Shown: piece by piece, positions 8,087 through 16,698 of the stretch
Layout of the letters: every line of letters starts with the position of its first letter
How positions within the stretch are numbered: the first letter of the stretch is position 1
From: Mesorhizobium terrae
Lineage (GTDB): Bacteria; Pseudomonadota; Alphaproteobacteria; Rhizobiales; Rhizobiaceae
DNA length: 64,000 bases
Assembly (NCBI RefSeq): GCF_008727715.1
Contig: NZ_CP044218.1
Location: forward strand, 3,427,501 to 3,491,500
Direction: 5' to 3'
The notes under the pieces: generated by a model
The model's input: the letters and a program-made list of their open reading frames with translations, nothing else
Told to the model about the DNA's origin: nothing
Databases searched by the model: none
Translations under genes and position numbers: made by a program

Positions 8087-9503
8087 CGGCTTCACTTTTT
8101 TCACCAGCACGCATCCAGGCGTCGACCTGCGGATCTGCCTGGCCGCCGGCATTTGCATACGAGATCGGTTTGACGGGTCCCTGTCCGCGCAGCTTGCCGA
8201 CCTGTTCGAGCGGCCTTCCGGTCGCCGCCGAAAGCAACTCGGCCAGGACGGGGCCGCAGACGCGGCCCTGGCAGCGTCCCATGCCGGGCCGGGCGAGCGC
8301 CTTCAGCCTATTGACCTCCCGCGGTTCGAACTTGGCGATTGCGGCCCTGGCCTCGCCGAAGGTGACGTTCTCGCAGCGACACAGGATGGTTTCGTCGGGC
8401 GCTTCGCCAATCCAGTCGGCGGGAAAGGGAAAGCTTGTCTCGACACCCTTGCGAAAGGTGACAAGGCGACCAAGCTCGCGCTCGATCTGGCGCATCCGTG
8501 TCTTCGATGATGGCAGCCCGATGTCGGCAAGCAACGCCAGCGCCGCGCGCTCGCCGGCGAGTTCGGCGACATCGGCGCCGCCGATCGCGCTGCCGTCGCC
8601 CGCGACATAGATGCCGTCGCCGGCGCGGCCCTGGCCATCGTGCGCGACGACCCACTGCCGGTTGGCCGCATCGAAGCGGGTGCGGCATCCGGCAATTTCG
8701 GCAAGCTGCATTTCGGGAGTAAGCCCGAAACCGAGCCCGACGGCATCGCACGGGATAAAATCATCGCGACCGCCGGCGCTGAAGCGGATGCCCTTTACAC
8801 TCTCCGTGCCCTCAACCGAGCGCAGCCGCACGCCTTCGCGCAGCATGACGCGTTTACGCGAGAGATAGCGGCGATAGGCGAGGCCGCGCAGCAGCATTTT
8901 GGGTGCGCGGGCCATCCACGGCGCGCCACGGACCTTGTCGAGATAGGAGGCGGAATCGAGCACCGCCACGACATTGGCGCCGGCCTTCGCATACTGGTAG
9001 GCGACCAGATAGAGCAGCGGCCCGGTGCCGGCGAAGACCACGGCGCGTCCTATGGAACAGGCCTGGTTCTTTAGCGCGATTTGCGATCCGCCGAGCGTGA
9101 ACACACCGGGCAAGGTCCATCCCGGGATCGGGATAATCCGGTCCATCGCACCGGTGCTCAACAGCAGCCGGTCGAATTCCTGCCTGCCGGCGCCGGATTG
9201 GTCGCTTGTGTGCACGGCGCCGTCGAAGATGTTCCAGACCAGCGTGTTCGGCCGATAGTCGATCTTGCCGGCAAGAGCGTCGAACATGTCGTGCAGACGC
9301 ACCGCCTTTGGCGCGTCGTCGCCATAAAGGCTGGCTGGCGGGCGCTGGAATCCGCCGGGCTGGCGCCGGTAGATCTGGCCGCCGCTCGCCGGTGCTTCGC
9401 TGATTACCGTGAGGTTTCGGCATCCGGCGCGATGAAGTGTTTCGACCGCCCGCGAACCTGCCGGGCCGGTGCCCACCACGATGATCCGATCGTTGCCTGC
9501 CAT
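8070..9503 (-). CDS. FAD/NAD(P)-binding oxidoreductase with BFD-like [2Fe-2S] domain (OoxA/HcnB-like)
   Basis: Protein of 477 residues. The FAD-binding motif is IIVVGTGPAGSRAVETLHRAG near the N-terminus, and a second nucleotide-binding motif is VVFAGTGPLLYLVAYQYA in the middle. The C-terminal domain carries LCRCENVTFGEA and RCQGRVCGP, four cysteines as in bacterioferritin-associated-ferredoxin-type clusters. OoxA, NoxA and HcnB share this layout and transfer electrons from the catalytic DAO subunit. The ATG at 9503 is chosen because AAGGTG precedes it and the Rossmann fold begins at once; the ORF upstream of it overlaps the small Fe-S gene. It starts 2 bp after that gene ends. Confidence 0.87.
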   Translation of the reverse strand: MAGNDRIIVVGTGPAGSRAVETLHRAGCRNLTVISEAPASGGQIYRRQPGGFQRPPASLYGDDAPKAVRLHDMFDALAGKIDYRPNTLVWNIFDGAVHTSDQSGAGRQEFDRLLLSTGAMDRIIPIPGWTLPGVFTLGGSQIALKNQACSIGRAVVFAGTGPLLYLVAYQYAKAGANVVAVLDSASYLDKVRGAPWMARAPKMLLRGLAYRRYLSRKRVMLREGVRLRSVEGTESVKGIRFSAGGRDDFIPCDAVGLGFGLTPEMQLAEIAGCRTRFDAANRQWVVAHDGQGRAGDGIYVAGDGSAIGGADVAELAGERAALALLADIGLPSSKTRMRQIERELGRLVTFRKGVETSFPFPADWIGEAPDETILCRCENVTFGEARAAIAKFEPREVNRLKALARPGMGRCQGRVCGPVLAELLSAATGRPLEQVGKLRGQGPVKPISYANAGGQADPQVDAWMRAGEKSEADDQSF

Positions 9504-9505
9504 GA

Positions 9506-9805
9506 TCACCTTGCCTCGCGCGTCAGCACGTCCATGCCGTGCTGGACCTGGGTGGTGCAGGCGCGAACCCGCTCGCCCGAGGCAAGCGACAGCCAGCAAT
9601 CCTGGCAGGCGCCCATGTTGCAGAAACCGGCGCGCGGCCCATCGCCGAATTCGGAATGCCGCAGATGCCTGCCATGAAGCAGCATCGCAGTCAGCAGCGT
9701 ATCGCCGTTGAGGCAAGAGACGCTCTCGCCGTCGATGCGGATTTCGACCGGCGCCCGGCCGGTCTCGCCCAAGCGGATAAACTGTCCTGCACTGCTGCCT
9801 GTCAT
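9506..9805 (-). CDS. Small [2Fe-2S] ferredoxin-like subunit (HcnA/SoxA N-terminal type)
   Basis: Protein of 99 residues. It contains GFCNMGACQDCWL, the cysteine pattern of plant-type [2Fe-2S] domains, and a further cysteine in VRACTTQV. The N-terminal half has VEIRIDGESVSCLNGDTLL, the usual start of the Fer2_4 domain. In hydrogen cyanide synthase and opine oxidases a subunit like this works with the HcnB and HcnC partners, which are the next two genes. The ATG at 9805 was chosen because the protein then has the family size of about 100 residues. Confidence 0.85.
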   Translation of the reverse strand: MTGSSAGQFIRLGETGRAPVEIRIDGESVSCLNGDTLLTAMLLHGRHLRHSEFGDGPRAGFCNMGACQDCWLSLASGERVRACTTQVQHGMDVLTREAR

Positions 9806-9917
9806 CGGATCACAACTCGAAAATAACGAGGACAACCTAGCGGCCGTCGGCTCGCAACCTTTTCCAAATGACGCGTCGGCACGAACAGATTCTTCCAAAG
9901 ATCGGCTGCCTGCTGCG

Positions 9918-11438
9918 TCAATTTGATGAGGCACGATTTGATTGCCGCAACTGGACGAGTTGCTCGTCCAACCGCTCCCGCGCCGATGCAAGTTGCGCAT
10001 GCAACGCGTCGAGCTTGGCTTGGTCGCTATCGATTTCGGCATGTGCAGTATCGATCATGCGACGGATTTCGTCCGGCGAAGCGGCGCCGGCCGAACGCCG
10101 GGCCGTGATCGAGCGACCGGGGTCGAGCGCCTGCATGATGGCCGCTTCGGATATGTCGAGCGGATGGCCGAGTTCCCGCTCGATGGCCGCAAGAGCGTCG
10201 CCATATTCGATTTCGTCCGGTTTCAAACCACGCTCCAGCGCATTGCGCACCAGATCCGCTACGATGTGATGTGCCTGGCGAAATGACAGACGCCCCTCGC
10301 GCACCAGGCAGTCGGCAAGATCGGTCGCCGTGGAGAAACCGGCGCCGGCGCGTTGCCGCATCGTTTCGACACAAGGCTCGATTTTTTCGGCGACGAGGCG
10401 GGTAATGGTCAGCGCGTTGCCGGCCAATCGCAGTGTAGGCCAAAGCGGCGCCAGCGAGGAACGGCCGGTGTCGCCGGCGTGGCTGAAATGACCGCCCTTG
10501 AGGATGGCGAATGTTGCCGTCAGCCCGCCGATCACCTCGCCGGAGCTCGCCTTCAGATATTCGACCGCCACGGGGTTCTTCTTCTGCGGCATGATGCTCG
10601 ATGTGCCGGCGATGCTGTCGGGAAAACGAACGAGGCCGAATTCCTGCGTGCCCCAGATATACATGTCCTGGGCGAAGCGCCCCCAATTGGCCGCCAAGCC
10701 GAGGACGGCCACCGCCGCGTCCCACGCATAGTCGCGCGATGCCACCGCATCCTGGGCATGCAGATGGACCCTGTCGAAGCCAAGCAGCTCGGCAACCAAT
10801 TGCCGGTCGATCGGGAAAGAGGTGCCGGCGAATGCACAGGCGCCGAGGGGAGAACTGTTGGCCGCGTGAAAAGCATGGAAGAGGCGCAGGGCGTCACGCG
10901 CCAGCGCCTGCGCAATTCCTGTCAGATAGAAGCCGAAGGTAGTCGGCTGCGCCGGTTGCATATGCGTGTAGCCAGGCATGATGGTGTCGGCAAATTCCTC
11001 GGCCCGGCGCAACAAGGCGCGCCGCAACGCAATGATTTTCTCGACAAGGTCAAGAACCAACCGCCGCATCGCCAGACGATCGAGCGTCGCGTTGATGTCG
11101 TTGCGGCTGCGCGCGAGGTGCAGCCGCCCGCCGGTCTCGGCACCCGCGCGCGCCATCAGCAGCGCCTCGAAGTTGAAGTAGCCATCTTCGCGGGCCGGAT
11201 CGCGGGGAATGACGTCCTCGCCATCCCTGCGAATGCCGGACAACGCCTCGGCAAGGTCGCTCGCGACCGCCGGCTCGACCAATCCGGTCCTGGCCAGCAT
11301 CACCAGATGCGCCTCGTTGACAGCGCACAGATCATCGATGCCGAGAGCCAGTTCCCGTTCTATGCGCGGCCGGAAGATGAGCTCGAGAATTTCGGGAGCG
11401 AGCGGCTCGGCGAGGCGTGGCGAAACCTTCGATTGCAT
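9918..11438 (-). CDS. Argininosuccinate lyase-family enzyme (not canonical ArgH)
   Basis: Protein of 506 residues in the fumarase/aspartase/argininosuccinate lyase superfamily. HLARSRNDINATLDR lies at about residues 107-121, GYTHMQPAQPTTFG at 156-169 (catalytic His) and the signature GTSSIMPQKKNPV at 278-290 (catalytic Ser loop). The family splits C-N bonds with loss of fumarate. A C-terminal extension of about 45 residues is helical and Ala/Gln/Arg rich, longer than typical ArgH. It sits among oxidoreductase and opine-like genes, away from arginine biosynthesis. I infer a catabolic lyase for an N-(dicarboxyethyl) amine, as in EDDS lyase. A second ArgH cannot be excluded. Confidence 0.8.
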   Translation of the reverse strand: MQSKVSPRLAEPLAPEILELIFRPRIERELALGIDDLCAVNEAHLVMLARTGLVEPAVASDLAEALSGIRRDGEDVIPRDPAREDGYFNFEALLMARAGAETGGRLHLARSRNDINATLDRLAMRRLVLDLVEKIIALRRALLRRAEEFADTIMPGYTHMQPAQPTTFGFYLTGIAQALARDALRLFHAFHAANSSPLGACAFAGTSFPIDRQLVAELLGFDRVHLHAQDAVASRDYAWDAAVAVLGLAANWGRFAQDMYIWGTQEFGLVRFPDSIAGTSSIMPQKKNPVAVEYLKASSGEVIGGLTATFAILKGGHFSHAGDTGRSSLAPLWPTLRLAGNALTITRLVAEKIEPCVETMRQRAGAGFSTATDLADCLVREGRLSFRQAHHIVADLVRNALERGLKPDEIEYGDALAAIERELGHPLDISEAAIMQALDPGRSITARRSAGAASPDEIRRMIDTAHAEIDSDQAKLDALHAQLASARERLDEQLVQLRQSNRASSN

Positions 11439-11448
11439 GGGACGGACC

Positions 11449-11919
11449 TCAATAGGGGGTGCCGTCCTTGCGGACGAAGCGGCGGCCGCGTCCGTCCGGT
11501 ATCTGCAACAAATCGTCGTCCGGATAGGTCGATACATTGGCCTGGTCAAAGCTTGCCACTTCGACGAACACCACCCTTGCTTCGCTACGATTGACGATCT
11601 GGTGGCCATTGGCTTCGCCGGCGGGAAAGCCAATGGCCTGGCCGGGGCGAACGAGCTGCTCGCCCTGGTCCGAGATCAGCGTCATCTCGCCCTCCAGAAC
11701 GAGGATGAGTTCGTCCTCGTGGCTGTGCCAGACCCTGAGGGACGATGCGCAACCGCTCGGCAATTCGACATGGACTGCCGAAAGATTGTTCAGTCCGGCA
11801 AGGGAACCCAGGCGGCGCTTGCCGCGCCCCTTGACGGGTTCCTGTAGATGCTCCGGATATGTCGATCGTGTATCGGGCTCGATGCTTTCCGGATCGATCA
11901 CGCGAGGCGGTTTGGACAT
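11449..11919 (-). CDS. Cupin-domain protein
   Basis: Protein of 156 residues with a single cupin barrel (about residues 45-130). Motif 1 is seen as WHSHEDELILVLEGEMTL, containing the two histidines and the glutamate that usually bind a metal. Motif 2 is seen as GQAIGFPAGEANGHQIVN. Proteins of this group are often annotated as cupin, transcriptional regulator or mannose-6-phosphate isomerase-like, but there is no DNA-binding domain here. It lies 10 bp upstream of the lyase gene on the same strand, so it is probably cotranscribed. It may be an isomerase, dioxygenase or sensor of a pathway intermediate; its function is open. Confidence 0.8.
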   Translation of the reverse strand: MSKPPRVIDPESIEPDTRSTYPEHLQEPVKGRGKRRLGSLAGLNNLSAVHVELPSGCASSLRVWHSHEDELILVLEGEMTLISDQGEQLVRPGQAIGFPAGEANGHQIVNRSEARVVFVEVASFDQANVSTYPDDDLLQIPDGRGRRFVRKDGTPY

Positions 11920-11940
11920 TCGTGTTCCTCTTTGATGCAT

Positions 11941-11955
11941 CCGCCCGTCGGGCGG
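11941..11955. other. GC-rich palindrome upstream of cupin gene
   Basis: CCGCCCG and CGGGCGG flank a single T, 22 bp upstream of the cupin start. It could be an operator or a leader hairpin; no T-run follows on either strand. Confidence 0.35.
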
Positions 11956-12084
11956 GATTGCCTTGACGATAGGCCACGGCGCGCAGAACAAGTTCCCGTT
12001 TCCGCTGCCGGGGAGGGCGGCTTTTGTCACCTTGACCGGGCGAGCAGCAGAAGCTGTCGTGGGCGGACAGCCCCTGCCGTGATG

Positions 12085-13521
12085 TCAGTCGGCGATGTAG
12101 GCGGTCTTGGTCTGGGTGAAGAATTCGACAGCGCCGAGCCCCATTTCCTTCGGCCCATAGGCGGAAGCGCCGCGACCGCCGAAGGGCACGTGATAATCGG
12201 AACCGACGGTCGGCAAATTGACCATCACCATGCCGCTGTTGCTGGCACGCATGAAGGCGCGGGCCTTTGCGTGCGAGCCAGTGAAGATGCCGGCGCTGAG
12301 ACCGAACTCGGTGGCGTTGGCAATGCGTATTGCATCATCGAGGTCGGTTGCCTTGAAAACCGAGACGATCGGCCCGAAAACCTCTTCGCGGTTGATGCTC
12401 TGGCGCATGTCGCCGTCGAGAAAGATCGCCGGTTCGAAATAGTGGCCATTGGCCGGCGCCTCGAGCACGCGGCCGCCGAAGGCGTGGTGGGCGCCGTCGT
12501 AGGGAGCGGCCTCGGCATAACGCGACACGCGCTGCAACTGCGCCGCACTGACCAGCGGACCGATGTCGGAGGTAGCGTCGAGCGCGTGCCCGACACGCAG
12601 TTTTGCGGTGCGCTCCACCAGCCGCTCGACAAAGGAATCGTGGACGACCGCATCGACGATGATGCGGCTGGATGCCGTGCAACGTTGCCCGGTCGAATAG
12701 AAGGCGCCGCGCACGGCGGCATCGACGGCCTTGTCCTGGTCTGCGTCATCGGCGATCACCAGCGGGTTCTTGCCACCCAATTCGAGCTGCAGCTTGGCGC
12801 CGCGCACCACCGCTTGCGCAGCTATTTTGCCGCCCACGGCTCCGGAGCCGGTGAAGCTGATGGCGTCGACGCCGGGATCGGCGACCAGCGCCGAGCCCAC
12901 ATCACCGCCACCCATGACCATCTGGAAGACGCCGCGCGGCACGCCGGCTTCATGCAGGATGCTGGCCAGTTCCCAGGCAATCGCATTGGTCAGTTCCGAC
13001 GGCTTGAGGATGACGCAGTTGCCATAGGCCAGCGCTGGCGCGCTTTTCCAGGCCGGGATCGAGAATGGAAAATTCCAGGGTGTGATCAGTCCGACCACAC
13101 CGACGGCTTCGCGCCGGACATCGACGTCGACGCCTTTGCGCACCGAACGCAAACTGGCACCTGCAAGCCGCACCGCCTCACCGGCGAAATATTTGAAGGT
13201 ATGGGCGGCTTTCGTCACCTCGGCGACGGCTTCCGGCAAGGTCTTGCCTTCTTCCCGCGCCAGCAATGTCGCCAGTTCCTGCGTGCGCCGGGCGATCGCG
13301 TCGGCCGCCCTGTCGAGAATGTCGAAGCGTTGCTGGGGGGACGTTTCCTTCCAATCGCCCAGTGCCTTGCGGGCAGCCGCCACCGCGTCGTGAACGTCGG
13401 AAGCGGTGGCCATTGCGAAGCGACCGATAACCTCGGTGGTGTCGGAGGGGTTGCGGCCCTCGCTGAAGTGCTCGGCTGAACGCCAGGCCCCGTCGATATA
13501 GTTGTTCCTGACCTGTGGCAT
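12085..13521 (-). CDS. NAD(P)-dependent aldehyde dehydrogenase
   Basis: Protein of 478 residues, normal ALDH size. GLITPWNFPFSIPAWKSAPA marks the cofactor region. SFTGSGAVGGKIA is the turn over the cofactor, LELGGKNPLVI carries the catalytic Glu and GQRCTASSRI the catalytic Cys. EVFGPIVSVF and MVNLPTVGSDYHVPFGG are typical C-terminal blocks. It resembles alpha-ketoglutaric semialdehyde and succinate semialdehyde dehydrogenases, which oxidise short semialdehydes in amino acid or sugar acid breakdown. It is the first gene of the leftward catabolic block and faces the aminotransferase gene. The substrate is probably a semialdehyde made by that pathway. Confidence 0.9.
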   Translation of the reverse strand: MPQVRNNYIDGAWRSAEHFSEGRNPSDTTEVIGRFAMATASDVHDAVAAARKALGDWKETSPQQRFDILDRAADAIARRTQELATLLAREEGKTLPEAVAEVTKAAHTFKYFAGEAVRLAGASLRSVRKGVDVDVRREAVGVVGLITPWNFPFSIPAWKSAPALAYGNCVILKPSELTNAIAWELASILHEAGVPRGVFQMVMGGGDVGSALVADPGVDAISFTGSGAVGGKIAAQAVVRGAKLQLELGGKNPLVIADDADQDKAVDAAVRGAFYSTGQRCTASSRIIVDAVVHDSFVERLVERTAKLRVGHALDATSDIGPLVSAAQLQRVSRYAEAAPYDGAHHAFGGRVLEAPANGHYFEPAIFLDGDMRQSINREEVFGPIVSVFKATDLDDAIRIANATEFGLSAGIFTGSHAKARAFMRASNSGMVMVNLPTVGSDYHVPFGGRGASAYGPKEMGLGAVEFFTQTKTAYIAD

Positions 13522-13745
13522 GCATGAACCTCGCTGTGAACAGCGGCACGCTCGAAATGCGAAAGCCGCGCGCCTCTGTATGGCGCGGGCGTGGAAGAAT
13601 ATGCTGTCATTGCCATGCGGGGCTCGGACATCTTCTGCCATGGCGCCGGAAGCTTCGGGCTAACCTTGCGCCGACTGGCATTAGCTTGGCTTCTCGACAC
13701 GCCGCGTCGGTTTGCGGCGAAAATGCACTCGCGATGGGACCCGAT

Positions 13746-14870
13746 ATGCGCATTGACCTTTTCGAACTCGAACGCAGCCAGTCGATCTGGGAAAACACGG
13801 TCGAATACAATCTGACCGAGAGCGGGCTGCATCCCTTCACGATGCGGGAACTGCTCGACCCGCACGAGATCGAAGCGCTGGTCGATCTGCCGCTGGGCTA
13901 TGGCCACACCGAAGGCGAGCCGGCGCTGCGTGAAGCGATCGCCGCGCGCTATCCCGGTGCCGGCGCCGACAATGTGCTCGTCACGACGGGGTCGTCGGAG
14001 GCCAACATGCTGGCGGTGATGAGCCTGCTCGACAACGGTGATGAAGCCATCATCATCACGCCCAACTTCATGCAATTGCCGGGACTGGCGAAGGCGCTCG
14101 GCGCAAAGGTGCATCAGGTGCCACTCAGGCTTTCCGGCAGCCGCTGGATGCTCGATCTCGACGAGGTGGCGCGGGCGATCACGCCCAACACCAGGTTGAT
14201 CTCGGTCTGCAACCCCAACAACCCCACCGGCGGCGTGCTTTCGGCCGACGAACGGTCAGGACTGGCGTTGCTTGCGACACGTCACGGCATCGCTCTTCAT
14301 GCCGATGAAATCTATCGCGGCGCGGAACTCGCTGGCCCGGAGACCGAAACGCTTTTCGCGGCCGCTCCAGCCGGCGTGATTACCGGCGGCACGGCGAAGG
14401 CGATGGCGCTGGCCGGGCTGCGCATCGGATGGATCGTGTCGTCAAAGGACATCATCGAGAAGGCGATGCAGCGGCAGGATTATACGACGATCGGCAGCAA
14501 CGCGCTTGGGCAGCGCATCGCGCTGTTTGCCCTGCAGCCGGAAAAGCGTGCACGGATCGTGGCGCGCAACCGGCGCCTTCTCGCCCGCAATCTCGATCAG
14601 CTGTCGCGGTGGGTAGCGGTGCGCTCGGCGATCTTCAGCTGGGTGCCGCCGCAGGCAGGCGCGATGGCCTTCCTGCGCTACGACCTTCCGGTCTCGTCGG
14701 ATGATTTCTGCCGTCGGTTGCGCGAAACGCAAAGCGTGTTTGCGGTCGCGGGCAGCTGGTTCGGAATGGAGGGGCATCTGCGCCTTGGCATCGGCGGCGA
14801 GCCGGACCATTTCCGGGACGCCTTGCAGCGCATCGACCGTTTTCTCCAGGATGAATTCGCGACCGCGTGA
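13746..14870 (+). CDS. PLP-dependent aminotransferase, class I/II
   Basis: Fold-type I aminotransferase of 374 residues. LPLGYGHTEGEPALREAIAA lies near the N-terminus, NPNNPTGGVL in the middle, HADEIYRG carries the PLP-binding Asp and Tyr, and GTAKAMALAGLRIGW the Schiff-base Lys. The N-terminus resembles a group related to capreomycidine synthase. The ORF is open from 13515 but overlaps the divergent ALDH start; ATG codons at 13734 and 13746 are both possible, and 13746 is preferred because MRIDLFELERSQSIWE is family-like. It is divergent from ALDH and convergent with the cyclodeaminase gene. It probably supplies or removes an amino group in the same pathway. Confidence 0.82.
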   Translation: MRIDLFELERSQSIWENTVEYNLTESGLHPFTMRELLDPHEIEALVDLPLGYGHTEGEPALREAIAARYPGAGADNVLVTTGSSEANMLAVMSLLDNGDEAIIITPNFMQLPGLAKALGAKVHQVPLRLSGSRWMLDLDEVARAITPNTRLISVCNPNNPTGGVLSADERSGLALLATRHGIALHADEIYRGAELAGPETETLFAAAPAGVITGGTAKAMALAGLRIGWIVSSKDIIEKAMQRQDYTTIGSNALGQRIALFALQPEKRARIVARNRRLLARNLDQLSRWVAVRSAIFSWVPPQAGAMAFLRYDLPVSSDDFCRRLRETQSVFAVAGSWFGMEGHLRLGIGGEPDHFRDALQRIDRFLQDEFATA

Positions 14871-14897
14871 CGGCAGTGCTGTGAGGCCGGAAATGGC

Positions 14898-15860
14898 TCA
14901 AGCGGTGGCGAGAACACCGAGCTTCCTGCACACGGCCTTGGCGAGGACGATATCCTGAACGGCGACGCCGGTAAGGTCGACGATGGAAATATCGGCGACC
15001 TGCCGGAAAAGGCGGTCCGGTCCCGAGATGACCGCGCCAAGTTCCAGCACGCGCTCCGGCGAAAGCAAACCGCGGGCGATGGCGTGATGGATCTCACCGC
15101 GTTCGAAACATTGCGAGTGGCTGTCGGCGATGACGCTTGCCGCCTTGCCCAGCAAGGCGGCATCGACTTCGGATTTTTCAGGCGTGTCCGCGCCCATCGC
15201 CACGATGTGCGTGCCCGGCCGGACGTCGCCGCTCATCAGGTACGGTGTCCTTGAAGCGGTCGTTGTGACGATAAGGCGTGCGTGTGCGGCAAGTTCTGCC
15301 GGCGATGCCGCGGTCCTCGCAACGAAGCCAAGCGCTGCGATGTCGGCCGCGCAATTCTTGGCGTTCTCGGCATTCCGAGCCCAGATCAGCACATTTCTAC
15401 ACAGTGTCACCTCGCGCAGGAACTGCGCCTGCAGCCGCGCCTGATTGCCCGAGCCGCAAATGCCGATGCATTCGAGTTCGGCCGGCATCAACCATTTGGC
15501 GGCCACCGCACCGGCTGCGGCAGTGCGTATGTCGGTGAGGTGGCCCTCGTCTTGCAATATGGCCAGGAGTCTGCCGTCGTTGGCGCTGAACACCAGGACC
15601 ACGCCGCCGGAAGAGGGGAGGCCGATGGATGGGTTTTCATAAAAGCCTGTGGCGATCTTGACGACAAAGACGCCGTCGCCGCGCACCGCGCCGTATTTGA
15701 TATGCATCTCGCCCGGCGGCTGGTCGAACAGCAATTCGCCGACTGGCGGCACTGTGGCCAGACCTTGCGAATAAAGGCCAAATGCGGTCTCCATTTCCGC
15801 AATGACGTCGATGCCCGATAGGGCCTGCTTGATCTCAGACAGATGTATGACAGCGGTCAT
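14898..15860 (-). CDS. Ornithine cyclodeaminase/mu-crystallin-family protein
   Basis: Protein of 320 residues. The Rossmann motif is IGICGSGNQARLQAQFL, and the substrate-side region LPSSGGVVLVFSANDGRLLAILQDEGHLTDIRT matches the family, with a lysine in HIKYGAVRG. Members act as ornithine cyclodeaminases, alanine dehydrogenases, ketimine reductases or opine-like dehydrogenases. In the occ and noc opine regions the analogous gene (ocd) completes arginine breakdown to proline. The ATG at 15860 has GGAGG 6-10 bp upstream. A 17-bp palindrome lies about 90 bp upstream. The exact reaction is not determinable from sequence. Confidence 0.85.
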   Translation of the reverse strand: MTAVIHLSEIKQALSGIDVIAEMETAFGLYSQGLATVPPVGELLFDQPPGEMHIKYGAVRGDGVFVVKIATGFYENPSIGLPSSGGVVLVFSANDGRLLAILQDEGHLTDIRTAAAGAVAAKWLMPAELECIGICGSGNQARLQAQFLREVTLCRNVLIWARNAENAKNCAADIAALGFVARTAASPAELAAHARLIVTTTASRTPYLMSGDVRPGTHIVAMGADTPEKSEVDAALLGKAASVIADSHSQCFERGEIHHAIARGLLSPERVLELGAVISGPDRLFRQVADISIVDLTGVAVQDIVLAKAVCRKLGVLATA

Positions 15861-15950
15861 TTCAGCCTCCCGAACCTGGTCGCCCGTCATAGCTTCTGTC
15901 GGCGCTATTTTCTGTCGAATATGTGGGAACAACAGAATTTCACGGTCATC

Positions 15951-15967
15951 GTCAGCGGTCCGCTGAC
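15951..15967. promoter_or_regulatory. 17-bp palindrome upstream of cyclodeaminase gene
   Basis: GTCAGCGG and CCGCTGAC are exact mirror images around one T. It lies in the 231-bp gap between two divergent genes, a likely regulator site. Confidence 0.45.
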
Positions 15968-16091
15968 AAAGCCGGCGTCGATGCAGTTCGGCTACCCCGA
16001 ACCTTACCAATCCGTATAAACTGGACGAACTGGCCGTAATCTTGATGCGGCATTCTGAGCTTGTGTCCGTTCCATTCGAAAGGTCGCAGCG

Positions 16092-16697
16092 ATGGAAAAC
16101 AGGCTTCGCAGGATTGCTCGGATTGTCCCCATCCTTGCCGCTACAATCTGCCTGGGGGTGGCGGGCGTGTTGGTTGTTGCGGTCGAGGCTACTTCGGCGC
16201 TTGCCGTCGAAAAGCCAGTTCCAATGGAAAAGAACCCGCCCGGCGACATTCCTGATACGCAGGTGTTCATCGACTATGCGGCGCCACAGGGGTTCACGCT
16301 GAAGGTTCCCGAAGGCTGGGCGCGCTCGGACCGCGCCGATGGCGCGAGTTTCGTCGACAAGTTCGACGGCGTCGTCGTCTCTGTGGCGAAGGCCGATGCA
16401 GCGCCGACCGTCGCGGCCGCCAAGACGACCTATGTTCCGGAACTCGAAAAGGCCGAACGCGCGGTCACAGTGAGCTCGGTGAAGGCGGAGGCTCTTCCGG
16501 CCGGAGCAGCGATCCGTATCGTCTACTCAACAAACTCGGAGCTCAATCCGGTGACCAACAAGCAGGTTCGCCTGGAGAACGAACGCTATTTGTTCTTCAA
16601 GGACGGCAAGTTGGTCACGCTGGAGTTTTACGCGCCCAAGGGTGCTGACAATGTCGACCAGTGGCAACTGATGTCCCAATCCTTCCGGTGGAAGTGA
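16092..16697 (+). CDS. Secreted small protein of unknown function (PsbP/DUF1795-like fold suspected)
   Basis: Protein of 201 residues. The N-terminal hydrophobic segment (residues about 11-33) looks like a signal peptide or anchor. The mature part starts after a Pro-rich stretch (VPMEKNPPGDIPD) and has FTLKVPEGWARSDRADGASF followed by a mixed alpha/beta domain, ending QWQLMSQSFRWK. The GWxR...FxDKFxG pattern recalls PsbP-like or DUF1795 proteins; this is only a resemblance. It ends 1 bp before the ATPase gene and so is almost certainly cotranscribed with the ABC system. It may be the periplasmic partner of that system. Confidence 0.6.
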   Translation: MENRLRRIARIVPILAATICLGVAGVLVVAVEATSALAVEKPVPMEKNPPGDIPDTQVFIDYAAPQGFTLKVPEGWARSDRADGASFVDKFDGVVVSVAKADAAPTVAAAKTTYVPELEKAERAVTVSSVKAEALPAGAAIRIVYSTNSELNPVTNKQVRLENERYLFFKDGKLVTLEFYAPKGADNVDQWQLMSQSFRWK

Positions 16698-16698
16698 C

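Noticed and set aside
10353..13479. Two long plus-strand frames (10353-11594 and 11848-13479)
   Set aside because: They mirror the codon pattern of the lyase, cupin and ALDH genes. The translations are rich in Arg, Gly and Asp without any domain.
13532..13545. CGCTGT-GA-ACAGCG inverted repeat before ALDH start
   Set aside because: It is short, lies inside the leader close to the start codon and has no second copy nearby; it may be chance.
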